Below, piece after piece: positions 1 through 7,345 of a stretch of DNA of 25,149 nt. The DNA is taken from NCBI GenBank assembly GCA_934725685.1, contig CAKVBX010000027.1:1-25149 (forward strand). The letters run 5' to 3'. Numbering within the stretch: the first letter of the stretch is position 1; each line of letters opens with the position of its first letter. The translations under genes were made by a program, and so were the position numbers. The notes beneath the pieces are model-generated. The model had not been told where the DNA came from. It did no database searches and worked only from the letters and a program-made list of their open reading frames with translations. The DNA is from an uncultured Bacilli bacterium (GTDB lineage Bacteria; Bacillota_I; Bacilli_A; RFN20; CAG-288).

Positions 1-2
1 CT

Positions 3-1076
3 CAGGAAGGGCATCTTTCATTGAAACAGTATCGGATTCCGGAAAAGGAAAAGGCTGAATCCTATGGCTTCTCTACTCTTTATCCCTCTCTTTCGTTTTT
101 TGTTCCGGAATCGAAAGAAATCACTTTGCATGGCGTAGAGGGCACACTTTCCTTTGCCCCGGTTCTTCGGCAATCGAAAGAAAAATTGAAGGTGGGAAGG
201 GAAGCAAAGGACAAAGAAATCGTTGTCAACGATGCCTTCCTTTCTCAGTACGGATTTTCGGAAAAGGAGGCGCTCGGTAAAGAAATCAGTTTCAATCACT
301 CCTTTCTTTTTTACGGGAGCGAAATCGAATCGAGAGAGATTCTCTCGATTCCGTATTCGTTTACCATTGTAGGAATCTCCCGGGAGAAGAAACTGATGAA
401 TCAGCCAAGGGCATACTATGACTATCCTCACATGGTAAGCTATCTTTCTGAAATAAAACTAGAAAACCTTTCTGTCGAATGGAATCGGGATGTTTTTATT
501 TCCGACCTCCTTGATATCGATGCCTTTTGTAATGAATCATTTCTTTCCTACTCTGTCTATGCGGAAAAAGAAAGCCCGATGACATCGCTAGCTGATCTCG
601 AAGAGGATACGTTTCAGATCACCAATGCTGGGCTCACTTTCTATGCCGCACTCAAGGAAGTGATTGCCTCTCTATCGAAGATTGTTCTTCTTTTTCTCTC
701 CCTCGACCTGGTTTTAGCCTTTCTCTGTTCGTTCCTTCTGATGTATTCCCTCTTTGAAGATAACCTCCGTTTCTTTGCTCTCCTTACCCTTTCCAAGAAT
801 GAAAAAGAGAATCGAAGAAAAACCCTGTTGACCTATTCCTTGCTCTTCTCTCTTTTTAACGGCACGCTTCTTTTTGCTTCGGTTTTGCTTTTCTCTCTAC
901 TTGCAGATGGCGTCTTATCTCTTTCTTCTTATCCTTCTCTCTTCCGCGGCATCTCACTGCCTCTTTATTCTCTTCTCTTTCTTCTCCTCTTACTGATTTC
1001 TTTTTTCTCTGCCTTTCTCGGATTACGGAAGGTCAAGAGGGAAGAGGTCAAAGGACAACTGGAGGGAGAAGAATGA
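3..1076 (+). CDS. ABC transporter permease (FtsX/MacB type), 5' end outside window
   Basis: This is the 3' part of a membrane permease. The reading frame is open to the left edge of the window, so the TTG at position 21 is not taken as the start. The first two thirds look like the extracytoplasmic domain of MacB-type permeases: a stretch with VNDAFLSQYGFSEKEALGKE followed by FTIVGISREK is typical of that domain. The last ~145 residues hold three hydrophobic segments separated by a charged cytoplasmic loop (SKNEKENRRK), the usual C-terminal topology of FtsX-like permeases. The stop overlaps the next gene (ATGA, 1073-1076), so the two are translationally coupled and probably form one exporter. 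The substrate cannot be told; related systems export peptides, lipids or antimicrobials. The family call is firm, the substrate unknown. Confidence 0.8.
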   Translation, partial: QEGHLSLKQYRIPEKEKAESYGFSTLYPSLSFFVPESKEITLHGVEGTLSFAPVLRQSKEKLKVGREAKDKEIVVNDAFLSQYGFSEKEALGKEISFNHSFLFYGSEIESREILSIPYSFTIVGISREKKLMNQPRAYYDYPHMVSYLSEIKLENLSVEWNRDVFISDLLDIDAFCNESFLSYSVYAEKESPMTSLADLEEDTFQITNAGLTFYAALKEVIASLSKIVLLFLSLDLVLAFLCSFLLMYSLFEDNLRFFALLTLSKNEKENRRKTLLTYSLLFSLFNGTLLFASVLLFSLLADGVLSLSSYPSLFRGISLPLYSLLFLLLLLISFFSAFLGLRKVKREEVKGQLEGEE

Positions 1077-3886
1077 TGCTGGAAGTGAAAAAACTTACCA
1101 AACGGTTCCAGGGGGGAGGACGACCGGTCTTGAAGAACATTGATTACTCTTTCCCGGAGACGGGACTGTACTATGTCATCGGAAAGTCGGGCTCCGGAAA
1201 GACGACGCTCTTTTCCCTGCTCGGTGCCATGGAGGAAGACTATGAAGGCAGTATCACCTTTCAGGGAAAAGAACTGAAAAAGATGAGTGAAAAAGAACGG
1301 GAGGACTATCGCTTCTACGATGTCTCTTTCGTCTTTCAGGATTATTCAGCCATGGAAGAGGAGAGCGTCGAGGAAAATCTCATTCACGCTCTCGATATCG
1401 TGAAAATGACAGAAGAGGAAAAGAAAAAAAGAATCCATGAAGTCCTGAAAGAGGTCGGACTCGAGAAACACGAGAAACTGACCTTCAAGGATATCTCAGG
1501 CGGAGAGAAGAAACGGATATCTTTGGCACGGGGTCTTCTAAGGCCCTCAAGCATTCTCTTTGTGGATGAGCCGGTCAGTTCGCTCAATCCACTTCTGAGA
1601 AAACAGATTACGGAACTGTTGGTCCGGGAAAGCAAGCGGCGACTCGTCTTAGTCATCACCCATGAAACGGAGATGATTCCCAGCGAGGCAGTGGTAGAGG
1701 AACTGGTCGACGGAAACCTTGTTCCGCGTAGTGGAGAAAACAAAAGTCCGGGAAAGAGACAGGGGAAGAGGATGACGCGTTCCTCTCTCTCCTTTTTCAG
1801 CCAGCTGAAATCCGCCATCCATTTCTTCTCTTCCCATGCCCGGTATCTTTCCTTTGTCTACTTCTCATTGGCCCTCGCCTTTTTTTCCTCGACCTTCTCC
1901 TTCCAGCTTTCGACCACCATTTCTTCTTCCCTTAAGGAGACCTTCTCCGAATACATGAAGGAGAACACCATGGTGGTCGAGCGGAAGGAAAAGAAGATGC
2001 TGCGGGATTCCTATCGTCCTTTGAGTCATAAACAGCTGCTTTATTATCAGAACCGCTATCCGGAATATGTCCTCTCAGAGAATGACTTCTATCTCACTTC
2101 CCTCAACACTCTTCTCGGCCCTGGCTCGACAAGCCGTGTCCTCTCGGAGAAAAAACAGTTCACGTTGGATAAGTTATCCTTGGATTCTTATCTGGCCTGT
2201 TCTCTCCCGGAGGAAAAGGGAGTGGTGTTACGTCAGAAGAATTACAAAGAAGACGAAGTCGCCCTGCTTTTGCAAAAGGAAACCTTCTCTGCCTTCTATG
2301 TCCTTCTCAAAGGAGAGAAGCCGAAGGAACTCACGGAGAACGAGGAGAACGCCATCAATGCGGTTCTCTCCTATCGGAACGTGTCTCTCCGCCTCACCGT
2401 TGACCAAGGAAACTGGAATTATCATCTCGATCATTCTCTGAGAATCCGGGAAGTGTTTTACAGTGATGAGACATGTCTCGTCTCTCCGGATGCGGAATTC
2501 GCCTCTCATTTTGTCCGGGAGATTCTGCACTTTCAGGAGCGCTTTGAGGAAGAAAAAGGCGACTATCCTCCCTGGACCCTGACGAAATGTTCCGGCCTTC
2601 GGCTCCGAAGTGGAGTCCTGGTCGATTTTCTGATGACATTTCTGAAAGATCCCTATTCGGATGCGTTCACGGTGGAACTGTTGCGGCAATCTGCCTATTA
2701 CCGGGAGAACGACATAGACACGCATAACCGGATTGGGGTCTTTCTCGACTGCTATGAGAGAATCTCCGTCCATGAGATGGAGATGCTGAAAAAAGATCAT
2801 GATACCCTCCTATCGGATCTTTCCTATTCTTCTTCCCTTTATACCTATACGGCGAGCGGATATATCTCCGGATTCCTGAGACCTTACTTCTTTTCCCGTT
2901 ATAAAGACCGCCTCAATAGAATCGAGGATGAGAACGCCTATTCGGAAGAGGATCTCTTTTCGATGCAAGGATCTCTGATCCAACCGGAAGAGGCGGTCTA
3001 TAAATCCGATCTGCTCTCTTCCATGGAAGGGGAGAGCATCCTCTTCTCTTCGATGGCGGATAAAACGCCATTATTCGGAGAGGCACCGCAAAAAGGAGAT
3101 GAAATCGGAATCTCGGAAGGTCTCGCTGGGAAACTCTTTCCGAGAGGGGATGAGGCACTCGGAGAGAAACTCTATGTCCTCACCATCGCAAAGACGGAGA
3201 AAGAGAGGGGACATTACCGGAATGTTTTTTACGAGGACTCTCTCACCATCACCTCCGTCTATTCCGGAACGGAAGACCGGATTGTTCAGGATGCCCTTTT
3301 CCCGCTCTGTTATTCCTATTCTCTTTCCGAGGAAGGGAAAGAGAGCTTCGCCGTAGAAGAAGTCACGCTTTCCGTCAATCGGGAAAAGGAGGCTTCCCAT
3401 CTGGAAGACGGGCTGAAAGAAAAAGGGTACCGGTTCTCTTTTCCGATGCGGGAGATGTTACAGGAAATCGATCGGACCCTTTCTCTTTTATCCACAGTTT
3501 TTCTCTCCCTCGCTTTCTTTTCCTTTCTTTCCTCCGGCTTTGTGATGGGACTTTCTTTCTTCCTGATCCTTTCCAAAAGCCGGAGGGAAATCGGCATTTT
3601 CCTCGCTCTCGGTTACCGTCGGATGGAAATCACTGGCCGTTATGCTTTTCTTCTGTCTCTCCTCACACTGTCCTCTTTTCTTTCGAGTCTTGTCTTCTCC
3701 TTTTTTGCGGAGAAGACAATTCAAAAGACGCTGTCGATATCTTCCCTTTCTTTGCAAGGCAGATATCTTCCCTATCTTATCTCTTTTCTTTTTGCCCTTT
3801 TCCTCATGACTTCGGTCACCCTTTTCCTGTTCTTCCGGATTCGGAAAATCTCTCCGAAGGATGCCCTTCACAAGACGGGCTTATAA
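1073..3886 (+). CDS. ABC transporter ATP-binding/permease fusion protein
   Basis: This is a 937-residue fusion of an ABC ATPase and an FtsX-type permease. The ATPase domain (residues ~1-220) carries Walker A GKSGSGKTT (37-45), Q-loop Q89, signature SGGEKKR (142-148), Walker B ILFVDEP (161-167) and H-loop H197. A first membrane helix lies near residues 256-280. It is followed by about 500 residues of predicted extracytoplasmic domain, whose end resembles the MacB domain (EIGISEGLAGKLFPRG). Three C-terminal helices then complete the FtsX topology. The start is ATGATG, so residue 1 could be either Met; GGAGGGAGAAG lies just upstream inside the preceding gene. With the upstream permease it supplies the second permease half and the ATPase. 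The ~500-residue loop is long for the family and may bind the substrate. No terminator is obvious after it. Confidence 0.9.
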   Translation: MMLEVKKLTKRFQGGGRPVLKNIDYSFPETGLYYVIGKSGSGKTTLFSLLGAMEEDYEGSITFQGKELKKMSEKEREDYRFYDVSFVFQDYSAMEEESVEENLIHALDIVKMTEEEKKKRIHEVLKEVGLEKHEKLTFKDISGGEKKRISLARGLLRPSSILFVDEPVSSLNPLLRKQITELLVRESKRRLVLVITHETEMIPSEAVVEELVDGNLVPRSGENKSPGKRQGKRMTRSSLSFFSQLKSAIHFFSSHARYLSFVYFSLALAFFSSTFSFQLSTTISSSLKETFSEYMKENTMVVERKEKKMLRDSYRPLSHKQLLYYQNRYPEYVLSENDFYLTSLNTLLGPGSTSRVLSEKKQFTLDKLSLDSYLACSLPEEKGVVLRQKNYKEDEVALLLQKETFSAFYVLLKGEKPKELTENEENAINAVLSYRNVSLRLTVDQGNWNYHLDHSLRIREVFYSDETCLVSPDAEFASHFVREILHFQERFEEEKGDYPPWTLTKCSGLRLRSGVLVDFLMTFLKDPYSDAFTVELLRQSAYYRENDIDTHNRIGVFLDCYERISVHEMEMLKKDHDTLLSDLSYSSSLYTYTASGYISGFLRPYFFSRYKDRLNRIEDENAYSEEDLFSMQGSLIQPEEAVYKSDLLSSMEGESILFSSMADKTPLFGEAPQKGDEIGISEGLAGKLFPRGDEALGEKLYVLTIAKTEKERGHYRNVFYEDSLTITSVYSGTEDRIVQDALFPLCYSYSLSEEGKESFAVEEVTLSVNREKEASHLEDGLKEKGYRFSFPMREMLQEIDRTLSLLSTVFLSLAFFSFLSSGFVMGLSFFLILSKSRREIGIFLALGYRRMEITGRYAFLLSLLTLSSFLSSLVFSFFAEKTIQKTLSISSLSLQGRYLPYLISFLFALFLMTSVTLFLFFRIRKISPKDALHKTGL

Positions 3887-3913
3887 CCGCTTACAAAAAA
3901 ATCAGCAAAAATA

Positions 3914-3942
3914 TTTACCCAATACTTGCTTCTTTGTGTTAT
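3914..3942 (+). promoter_or_regulatory. Predicted sigma-A promoter of the cold-shock gene
   Basis: TTTACC (3914-3919) and TGTTAT (3937-3942) are separated by 17 bases, which would place transcription start near 3949-3951. An overlapping alternative -10 is TATTAT (3940-3945). The elements are close to consensus but were assigned by eye. Confidence 0.45.
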
Positions 3943-3951
3943 TATTTTTAT

Positions 3952-3973
3952 CGCATTGATTCGAATCAGTGCG
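3952..3973 (+). promoter_or_regulatory. 22-bp palindrome at the predicted 5' end of the csp mRNA
   Basis: The arms CGCATTGATTC and GAATCAGTGCG form an inverted repeat with no loop, complete except for one G-T pair. It lies directly after the predicted -10 and just before the weak ribosome binding region AAAGGG. It could be a protein operator, or a 5'-terminal RNA structure that affects mRNA stability or temperature-dependent translation. Confidence 0.6.
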
Positions 3974-3991
3974 AAAGAAAGGGTTTAGACA

Positions 3992-4192
3992 ATGAAGGGT
4001 ACTGTTAAGAAGTTCGACAAAGAAAAAGGCTATGGATTCATCACCGGCGAAGATGGCAAGGATTATTTCTTCCATTATTCCCAGTTAGTCATGGATGGAT
4101 TCAAGACTGCCGAAGTCGGTCAGAAGGTTGAATACGAAGAAGCTTCTACCGAAAAGGGTCTCAGAGCCAACAACATCCATTTCGCCGACTAA
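3992..4192 (+). CDS. Cold-shock domain protein (CspA family)
   Basis: This 66-residue protein has the size and fold signature of a single cold-shock domain, an OB-fold RNA/ssDNA chaperone of the cytoplasm. RNP1 is KGYGFI (12-17) and RNP2 is DYFFHYS (24-30, usually VFVHFS). The usual Trp of the VKWF motif is Lys here (VKKF), and RNP1 has Tyr where Phe is common, so the aromatic nucleic-acid-binding surface is slightly altered. It is monocistronic, with its own promoter and a strong downstream terminator. Control is likely through the structured 5' leader, which contains a 22-bp palindrome. The family call is essentially certain; which paralogue it is (cspA/B/C/D) cannot be assigned. Confidence 0.95.
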   Translation: MKGTVKKFDKEKGYGFITGEDGKDYFFHYSQLVMDGFKTAEVGQKVEYEEASTEKGLRANNIHFAD

Positions 4193-4205
4193 TTTCCAAA
4201 CGGCT

Positions 4206-4236
4206 CTTAGTCAGTTTCTTTGAAATAATGACTAAG
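4206..4236 (+). other. Inverted repeat downstream of csp
   Basis: CTTAGTCA (4206-4213) pairs perfectly with TGACTAAG (4229-4236) across a 15-base loop. AGTTTC (4213-4218) can alternatively pair with GAAACT (4237-4242), so two partly exclusive folds exist just before the terminator. Confidence 0.55.
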
Positions 4237-4242
4237 GAAACT

Positions 4243-4276
4243 AAAAAGGACTCCTCGATTGAGGGGCCCTTTTTTT
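4243..4276. terminator. Bidirectional terminator between csp and the nucleoside kinase gene
   Basis: A hairpin built on AAAAAGG..CTCCTC and GAGGGGCCCTTTTTTT with a 4-base loop ends in seven T on the plus strand. The minus strand ends in TTTTT. It sits between two convergent genes and can serve both. Confidence 0.85.
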
Positions 4277-4281
4277 GTCTG

Positions 4282-5919
4282 TCATCTTGCGTCTTTGAAG
4301 GAGGAACCGCCGACGAACTCCCGCATCAGGGAATTGCACGGAATATCTTCCACCGGAATCGGAAGGAAATAACGGACCATATTTTTCAATCGCTGTGCGG
4401 TCAGATACTCTTCCTGATCCTTGGTGATCTTCTCAAGCTGCGGTAAAACGATATTTTTTAGGACACAGGGTTCATAGGGATAGAAGGAATCGAAGACGAA
4501 GTCTGCGTATTCCTGGGTCGGATAGATATAGTTGAACTCTCCGTTTCTCACGTTCGGCCACATGGAGATGGTCTCCCTGGCATCGGAGCCTCTTGTTCTT
4601 GCGTCCCTTGCGATTCTTCTTAGCAGTCGCATGTCGGTCATGGAAATCGGAGTGTGATTGTCGATGTTGACCTGAGGCTGCGGGGCAATATAGATCTTGT
4701 ATTTCTGAAAATCCGGAATTTCCGCAGTCATCTTCGGATTGAGGGCATGGATTCCTTCGATGATGATGGGCTGGTTGTCCATGACCCGGATACTCTTCTG
4801 GAATCTCCGCTCTCCGCTCTTGAAGTCATAGACGGGATTCTCCATCTCCTCTCCCTGAATCAGTGCGTTGATGAAACGGTTGAAGTATTCGAGATCCAAG
4901 GCATCGATGGATTCGATGTCCGTCCCTTCCGGAAGACTCTTTTTCGGAATATAGAAATTGTCAATGGAGATGCGGACCGGGCGGAGACCTCTGGCCATCA
5001 GTTCATAGAGGAGGCGGTTGGCAAATGAAGTCTTTCCGCTCGAGGAAGGACCGGCGACACAGATGAGACGGACCCCTTCCCTGTTTTCCGTGATATCCTT
5101 TCCTAAGTCGGCGAGGAGATTGTTGATTCTCGCTTCGCAGAGGTTGACTAAGGAAAGAGCATCGTAGTTTTTGAGGAATCGGTTGATGTCCGAGGCGGTG
5201 GAGAGACGGTTCTCATCCGCCCACTGATAGGTGGAAGCTAAGGAAGTGGCGAACTTCATCTCGTTGGTGAAGGGCGGGATGGCCCCATCGCATTCGCTTC
5301 TGGGAACCTGGACTAAAAATCCCGGTGCATAATAGCGGATGGCAAAGGAGGAGAGGTATCCGGAAGAGGGGACCATCATGCCGTAGAGGTAATCGGAATA
5401 CTCCATCCCCTGATAGGATGCTTCATAGAGATGGACATAGTTCTCTGGACGGTATTTCAGAACACGGATTTTGTCCGTGAGATGCTCCTCTTTGTATTTC
5501 TGAAGGGCTTCTTCCTTGGTCATTCTGACTCTCCGGAAAGGGACATCGGCCCGGATGAGTTCCCGCATCTTGGCCTCCACTTTCTTTACAAAAGAAGTGG
5601 TGACCTTGAAATTTTTGTTGTTGATCACCTTGACGAAGATGGAACGGGAAATATTGTAAAAGAATCTCACTTCGAGTTTCGGGTTGATTTCCTTGATGGC
5701 AAAGGCGAGCAGGTAGCGCATTGAGGTAGCATAAATCCTCGTGGCATCCGGGTTGTCGAGCATCAAAAACTCGATGTCGTATGTGCCATCTTTCTCAATC
5801 ACAAAGTTGAGTTCCTGGATTCTCCCCTCGATCTTGCAGCAGTAATACTTTTTCTTTTCTTCCTCATTCAGTAATGAGATGACTGTTGTTCCTCTCTTGA
5901 GTTCCTGGTGAAATATCAT
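4282..5919 (-). CDS. Nucleoside kinase (uridine kinase family) with ThrRS-like N-terminal region
   Basis: The start is placed at ATG 5919 because AAGGAGG lies just upstream on the minus strand; the frame is open to 6057, but that part overlaps the predicted promoter. The product has 545 residues. The C-terminal half is a P-loop kinase of the Udk/phosphoribulokinase class: Walker A GPSSSGKT (290-297), followed by SIDNFY and by IIIEGIHALNP, both typical of uridine kinases. The N-terminal ~270 residues fit the threonyl-tRNA-synthetase-like domain found in the long nucleoside kinases of Firmicutes and Thermotoga. The HxxxH metal motif of the ThrRS editing domain is not seen. Expected activity is ATP-dependent phosphorylation of uridine/cytidine or a related nucleoside in salvage. 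Substrate specificity is not readable from sequence. It is monocistronic and divergent from greA. Confidence 0.88.
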   Translation of the reverse strand: MIFHQELKRGTTVISLLNEEEKKKYYCCKIEGRIQELNFVIEKDGTYDIEFLMLDNPDATRIYATSMRYLLAFAIKEINPKLEVRFFYNISRSIFVKVINNKNFKVTTSFVKKVEAKMRELIRADVPFRRVRMTKEEALQKYKEEHLTDKIRVLKYRPENYVHLYEASYQGMEYSDYLYGMMVPSSGYLSSFAIRYYAPGFLVQVPRSECDGAIPPFTNEMKFATSLASTYQWADENRLSTASDINRFLKNYDALSLVNLCEARINNLLADLGKDITENREGVRLICVAGPSSSGKTSFANRLLYELMARGLRPVRISIDNFYIPKKSLPEGTDIESIDALDLEYFNRFINALIQGEEMENPVYDFKSGERRFQKSIRVMDNQPIIIEGIHALNPKMTAEIPDFQKYKIYIAPQPQVNIDNHTPISMTDMRLLRRIARDARTRGSDARETISMWPNVRNGEFNYIYPTQEYADFVFDSFYPYEPCVLKNIVLPQLEKITKDQEEYLTAQRLKNMVRYFLPIPVEDIPCNSLMREFVGGSSFKDAR

Positions 5920-5961
5920 TTTTTCCTCCTTGATGATAGCGGTTACAAAGCTAGGATAAAC

Positions 5962-5989
5962 ATTATATCGTTCTCGGAATGAAAAACAA
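5962..5989 (-). promoter_or_regulatory. Predicted promoter of the nucleoside kinase gene
   Basis: On the minus strand, TTGTTT (5989-5984) and a perfect TATAAT (5967-5962) are 16 bases apart, 43 bases upstream of the ATG at 5919. The position supports 5919 rather than 6057 as the start. Confidence 0.65.
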
Positions 5990-6197
5990 AACAAATCGTC
6001 GTTTTCTTTACTTCTTTGACAGGAAAGACCGATTTTGCTGAATTTGTGACGCTGCATTATATAAGCGGATGCTTATGGAAAAATGATGCATTCTACTCTA
6101 AGACGACCTTCTTTCTTCGAGAAAGACGGATTTTATCCGGATTTTCCCCTAGGAAGCGGCCTTCTCTTCGATTTCGCATTCTATGAAATTGAATTTA
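5990..6197. other. Divergent intergenic spacer with short inverted repeats
   Basis: I see no gene here. Short inverted repeats are present: ATAAG/CTTAT at 6061-6076, TCTTTC/GAAAGA at 6110-6126 and CGGAT/ATCCG at 6127-6139. The last two are adjacent and are followed by a T-rich stretch, but neither is a convincing terminator. Confidence 0.4.
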
Positions 6198-6227
6198 TGG
6201 TATAATCTTCTAGCTATTTTTAAGGAG
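6198..6227 (+). promoter_or_regulatory. greA extended -10 promoter and ribosome binding site
   Basis: TGGTATAAT (6198-6206) is a perfect extended -10; no good -35 is seen. AAGGAG (6222-6227) lies 8 bases before the greA ATG. Confidence 0.7.
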
Positions 6228-6235
6228 ATTCCATT

Positions 6236-6709
6236 ATGGCAGATAACAATGTACTTACTTTATCCGGAAAAGAGGCACTGGAAAAGGAACTCGAACGGCT
6301 CACTACAGTCGATAAACCTCAGGCCGCAGCCGAACTCAATGCCGCCCGTTCTTTAGGTGACTTGAGCGAAAACGCCGATTACGATGTCGCCATCGAAAGA
6401 TTCAAGCTTATCAACGCCCGTATCGATACAATCCGCCACATCCTTTCTCACGCCACCATCGTTGATGAATCCGCCATCGATAAATCCGTCATCTCTGTCG
6501 GAAGCGGCAAAGTCAAGGTTGTCCGCGTCGATAACGGGAGGGAATTCGAATTCTCCATCGTCGGTGCCACCGAAGCCGATCCGATGAACGGAAAGATTTC
6601 CAACAACTCCCCTGTTGCCAAAGCGCTCATTGGCCATAAGGTCGGCGATGTTGTCTCTGTCCACGCTAAGATCGACTACGAACTCAAAGTCGTCAAGATC
6701 GGCGAGTGA
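6236..6709 (+). CDS. greA: Transcription elongation factor GreA
   Basis: This 157-residue protein matches GreA in length and throughout its sequence. GreA enters the RNA polymerase secondary channel and stimulates cleavage of backtracked transcripts. The N-terminal coiled coil carries the family motif ARSLGDLSENADYD. It supplies the acidic tip residues D42 and E45 expected to coordinate the catalytic magnesium. The C-terminal FKBP-like domain has ISNNSPVAKALIGHKVGD. The gene has its own extended -10 promoter and a good ribosome binding site. Only a short AT-rich inverted repeat, not a clear terminator, separates it from comEA. The identity is firm. Confidence 0.97.
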   Translation: MADNNVLTLSGKEALEKELERLTTVDKPQAAAELNAARSLGDLSENADYDVAIERFKLINARIDTIRHILSHATIVDESAIDKSVISVGSGKVKVVRVDNGREFEFSIVGATEADPMNGKISNNSPVAKALIGHKVGDVVSVHAKIDYELKVVKIGE

Positions 6710-6748
6710 TCCGATTCAGAAAAAATAATATAAATTATTCGGTCCACT

Positions 6749-6778
6749 TTGTGTTTTTTCTCTTTTCTCTTGTATATC
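6749..6778 (+). promoter_or_regulatory. Possible promoter of comEA-comEC
   Basis: TTGTGT (6749-6754) and TATATC (6773-6778) are 18 bases apart, 22 bases before the preferred comEA start. The match is weak; read-through from greA is an alternative. Confidence 0.3.
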
Positions 6779-6799
6779 AAGATGAAGGAGGAAGCGGCA

Positions 6800-7345
6800 A
6801 TGGTCAAAGAAGTCATTATAGGCATTGTCATCACAGTAGTGGGCCTTTTTATGTTGACGGCAGTATCAAAGTACGGGAATGCAGGAAGCGGAAACTCGTC
6901 GGACAACCTTAAGACGAGCGAAACCGCAGACGGCAATACCGTGAAGGTCGCAATCAGCGGCGAAATCAATCATCCCGGAAGCTATTATGTTTCCCCGGAT
7001 GGTACGCTGGGTGATCTGATCACCATGGCGGGAGGGGTCACCTCCAAAGCCGATGAAACCACCTACAACGTCTCTCTCGTCATTGCGACGAGGACTAGTT
7101 TCTATATCGCACCTTTGAGTATGGATGCCGGTCTCTGTGTCGATACGACCTTGGACAAAGTCAACATCAATACGGCCCTATCCGATGCCTTGATGGAGGT
7201 CGGATTTAATTCCACCCAGGCTCCTAACATTGTCGACTATCGTCTTTCCAATGGTGCCTTCCAGGCTCTGGAGGATGTGATGAGTGTAAAAGGGGTCGGC
7301 CAGGCAACTTTCGAAAAAGTGAAGAACAAAATCTGCATCGCATGA
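6800..7345 (+). CDS. comEA: ComEA-like DNA-binding competence protein
   Basis: The start is set at ATG 6800 because AAGGAGG (6785-6791) lies 8 bases upstream; an earlier in-frame ATG at 6749 has no such site. The product has 181 residues. It has an N-terminal membrane anchor (VIIGIVITVVGLFMLTAV), an SLBB-like domain (VKVAISGEINHPGSYYV ... LGDLITMAGGV) and a C-terminal helix-hairpin-helix unit (VNINTALSDALMEVGF ... IVDYRLSNGAF ... VMSVKGVGQATFEKVKN). ComEA is the membrane-bound receptor that captures double-stranded DNA during natural transformation. The second hairpin (VKGVG) is canonical, but the first has VGFNST where LPGIG is usual. The gene overlaps comEC by ATGA. The family call is firm; DNA-uptake function is inferred from family and neighbour. 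Confidence 0.88.
   Translation: MVKEVIIGIVITVVGLFMLTAVSKYGNAGSGNSSDNLKTSETADGNTVKVAISGEINHPGSYYVSPDGTLGDLITMAGGVTSKADETTYNVSLVIATRTSFYIAPLSMDAGLCVDTTLDKVNINTALSDALMEVGFNSTQAPNIVDYRLSNGAFQALEDVMSVKGVGQATFEKVKNKICIA

Noticed and set aside
5920..6057. N-terminal extension of the nucleoside kinase to an upstream ATG
   Set aside because: AAGGAGG precedes the ATG at 5919, and a perfect TATAAT with TTGTTT lies inside the extension. The extra 46 residues also look unlike protein from this family.
6110..6150. Terminator in the spacer upstream of greA
   Set aside because: The two short stems have only five to six base pairs and are followed by broken T runs; both flanking genes are transcribed away from the site.
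6749..6799. Upstream ATG for comEA
   Set aside because: It has no ribosome binding site, while AAGGAGG is correctly placed for ATG 6800; the extra residues would precede the membrane anchor unnaturally.
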